A stretch of 10,207 bases of DNA, taken from contig LSSL01000665.1 of NCBI GenBank assembly GCA_001953115.1, forward strand, positions 33,790 to 43,996, given 5' to 3'. How positions within the stretch are numbered: the stretch's first letter is position 1; each line of letters begins with the position of its first letter. Made by a program: the position numbers and the translations under genes. A model generated the notes under the pieces. The model was not told the DNA's origin, ran no database searches, and saw only the letters and a program-made list of their open reading frames with translations. Positions 8,424-10,207 of the stretch are shown piece after piece. The DNA comes from Smittium mucronatum (lineage: Eukaryota; Kickxellomycota; Harpellomycetes; Harpellales; Legeriomycetaceae).

Positions 8424-8448
8424 GGGGTTTTTTTTCGGGGGTTTTTTT
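8424..8448 (+). repeat. Alternating G-run/T-run tract
   Basis: G4, T8, C, G5, T7 in immediate succession. G runs this long are almost absent elsewhere in the window. The unit recalls G4T4-type telomeric repeats of some ciliates, but with only two irregular units it is not a telomere. Confidence 0.6.
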
Positions 8449-8581
8449 ATTGGAATTTAGAATTTATATTGACTATTAGTGGAAATTGGTATTACAAGAG
8501 AGCTGCTGGGAGTGGGATGAAACTTATTAATTGAGATTTATTTATTATTATTTTTACTAATATATTTTCATATATTTTTAA

Positions 8582-8627
8582 CTAGTATTTAGTACTTATG
8601 AAAAATTAGCTGTTAAAAAAAAGGGTT
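8582..8627 (+). repeat. Dispersed block related to 3508-3536
   Basis: CTAGTATT (8582-8589), then a 15-base insertion relative to the other copy, then ATTAGCTGTTA-run-GGGTT (8605-8627). The second part matches 3515-3536 with one substitution and one extra A. Confidence 0.35.
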
Positions 8628-8687
8628 ATAATGATACCAATATTTTTTTTAAAACGTAATTTTTCTTGATTTAGATAGCTAATTTTT
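8601..8687. repeat. 11-bp inverted repeat, 65-base spacing
   Basis: AAAAATTAGCT (8601-8611) and AGCTAATTTTT (8677-8687) are exact reverse complements. The arms contain the AGCTAATTTT word also found at 2253, 3204 and (reversed) 3221. Confidence 0.5.
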
Positions 8688-9643
8688 GGAAGGGTTTTAA
8701 TAGATAAGATATATAATTTTATTTCGAAAACGTCTATTAAAGATTTTTAGAATGCCTTCAATAATTTAAATTTTTTCGTACAAGTTTAACCTTTCCAAAA
8801 AAAATGAAAAATTAGATGATTACAATGTTTTTTTCTGATAAAATATTGGAAATATATCTCCTAAATCATTCTTGAAATATTAATCAAAAAACTATTCGAA
8901 TAAAAGTTCTAAATTCTTTATTTTTTCAAGCTTCCCCTAACTTAACTAAAATATATATTTTTGAGAAAATATTTATTGGTGGAGAAATAAAACACAAATT
9001 ATGTGGTATTTATATATTTTTAGACCATTTCAACCCATCAATTTTGATTCAAAACTCCTAAAATGTATATTTGATCGTTATATTAATGAAAAAAATACTA
9101 TAAAAAAAGATTTCTCCTTACTAATAACTTGCAAAAAAAAAAAGGAATAAATATATCATATCATTTTTCAAAATTATGAATTAGTATGAAGCTTTTTTTC
9201 TACCCTTTAAGAAAGTCAAAATTTTAAAAGTCATTCAAAATTATTTAATATAAATCATAATTCGGATTAAAACCTAATAAAAATTTAAAAATATATCTAA
9301 TTTATAACATTTATATTATAAAAGCATATTAAATATTATTTTAAAATTCTGTTAAGTTAAATCATAACCTAATTTATTTTTCTGTAATTTTATATTTTTT
9401 AGTTTTCTAATACTGCAGTCTGATTTAATATTATTTCTCAAATTAATAATTATTTATTCGTAAAAAATTTGGGCTTTATTTACTTATTATTTTATAGCAA
9501 CCTCCAAAACAGTGAAACCAATTTAAAAAATCCTTTTTTTGTTCCTAGGACAAAATTTTAGATCTGAAAAAATAAGTCAATCAATTCTATATATTTGCTG
9601 ATTCATGCTTTTATAAATTCACTATAATTTTGGTTTAAATTAA

Positions 9644-9659
9644 ATATATATATATATAT
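9644..9659. repeat. Short AT dinucleotide repeat
   Basis: About eight alternating AT units, the longest clean dinucleotide tract noticed in the window. It is of the kind expected in such AT-rich spacer. Confidence 0.6.
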
Positions 9660-10207
9660 TAATATTAAATTAAAATTTTCCTGGTTAAAATTATCAATTT
9701 ATAGATGTCAATATGATTAAAAAATGTCCATAAATTAATAGTTAGAATCCAATATTCTAAAAATAAATAATAAATATTAATAATTGTGATAAGTAGAATA
9801 TATATTTATATTTACTAATTCTTGAAAATTTTTTAATTTAAAATTTAAATAAGTTTTCTGGTTAATATATATTTTTTATATTCAATATTTAATTAATAAA
9901 AACAAATTTCGGATTATGATATTTTTATTTTCTATTAATTTTCAATATAATTTCATTTTTAGTGGCATTCCAAATTAAAGATTTTTTTTAATTTGATTTT
10001 TTTAAAATAAAATTTTGGGCCTTCATTAAAAATTTTGATAAGTATTGTAACAATTTACAAAACTTTATTAATTATAAAAAATAATGATAATAAAATTTGA
10101 TTAATTATTTTGTTTTTTTTTAAATATAAAATTCTTTAAAAATACCAAAAAAATTGAGAGAACGTTACAAATATATAAAAGTGAGTATTTAAGTGACTTG
10201 GAAGAAG

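Larger units (their letters stand above)
4613..10207. other. AT-rich spacer 2, no gene seen
   Basis: About 5.6 kb with no open frame or RNA gene I can support. Local departures from the background: a 15-mer at 4903-4917 shared with 584-598; a pocket of C/T-containing sequence at 5463-5530 without a recognisable gene; a GGATAATT word near 5840; a G-containing pocket at 8478-8530; a G-run/T-run tract at 8424-8448; an 11-bp inverted repeat at 8601-8687; and a short alternating AT stretch at 9644-9659. The last 50 bases become less AT-rich and contain TATATAAAA, so something may begin at or beyond the right edge. Confidence 0.7.

Noticed and set aside
506..10207. Genes hidden by a reassigned genetic code (TAA/TAG read as amino acids)
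   Set aside because: I could not test this over the full spacer by eye. The A/T runs lack codon-like periodicity where I looked. Translation with ciliate-type codes followed by a protein search would settle it.

Overview
This window is about 10.2 kb of very AT-rich, essentially non-coding DNA. It holds two separated GC-richer islands on the + strand. The islands (about 1-443 and 4126-4560) are diverged copies of one another. Hand counts give 46% G+C for 1-420 and 35% for 4141-4560, while sampled spacer lines give only about 10-17%. There is no protein-coding gene that I can support, no tRNA or rRNA that I recognise, and no bacterial gene density. The window therefore looks like eukaryotic nuclear or organellar intergenic DNA from a lineage with strong AT mutation pressure. 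Early-diverging fungi, ciliates, other protists and some AT-rich parasites are all compatible; the sequence does not let me choose.

The main result is that the two islands behave like genes for a structured non-coding RNA. They align almost without gaps over about 400 bp, with the offset staying at 4121-4122 from about position 34 to 413, although the spacers beyond them cannot be aligned. A 124-bp core (133-256 against 4255-4378) is ungapped and identical at 108 of 124 sites by hand count. Several hairpins are kept in both copies. One of them (386-399 against 4507-4520) has seven of its ten stem bases substituted, yet all five pairs are retained and its four-base loop is unchanged. Reading frames on either strand are not conserved between the copies. 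Both islands lack any run of five or more T until their 3' end and then run into T5-T7 tracts. Copy 1 has plausible internal A- and B-box-like motifs. Together these suggest RNA polymerase III transcription. I do not recognise the RNA family.

Layout: 1-443 is RNA copy 1, with recognisable repeat homology to about 505 and perhaps to about 675. 506-4125 is AT-rich spacer containing a possible third, truncated copy of the RNA core (3165-3230) and several short inverted repeats. 4126-4560 is RNA copy 2, with homology to about 4612. 4613-10207 is a long AT-rich spacer with a short block related to one in the first spacer (3508-3536 against 8582-8627), a repeated 10-mer (AGCTAATTTT), and a G-run/T-run tract. 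The two pairs of related blocks could mean that the region is an old, badly decayed tandem duplication with a unit of 4-5 kb, but that is inference.
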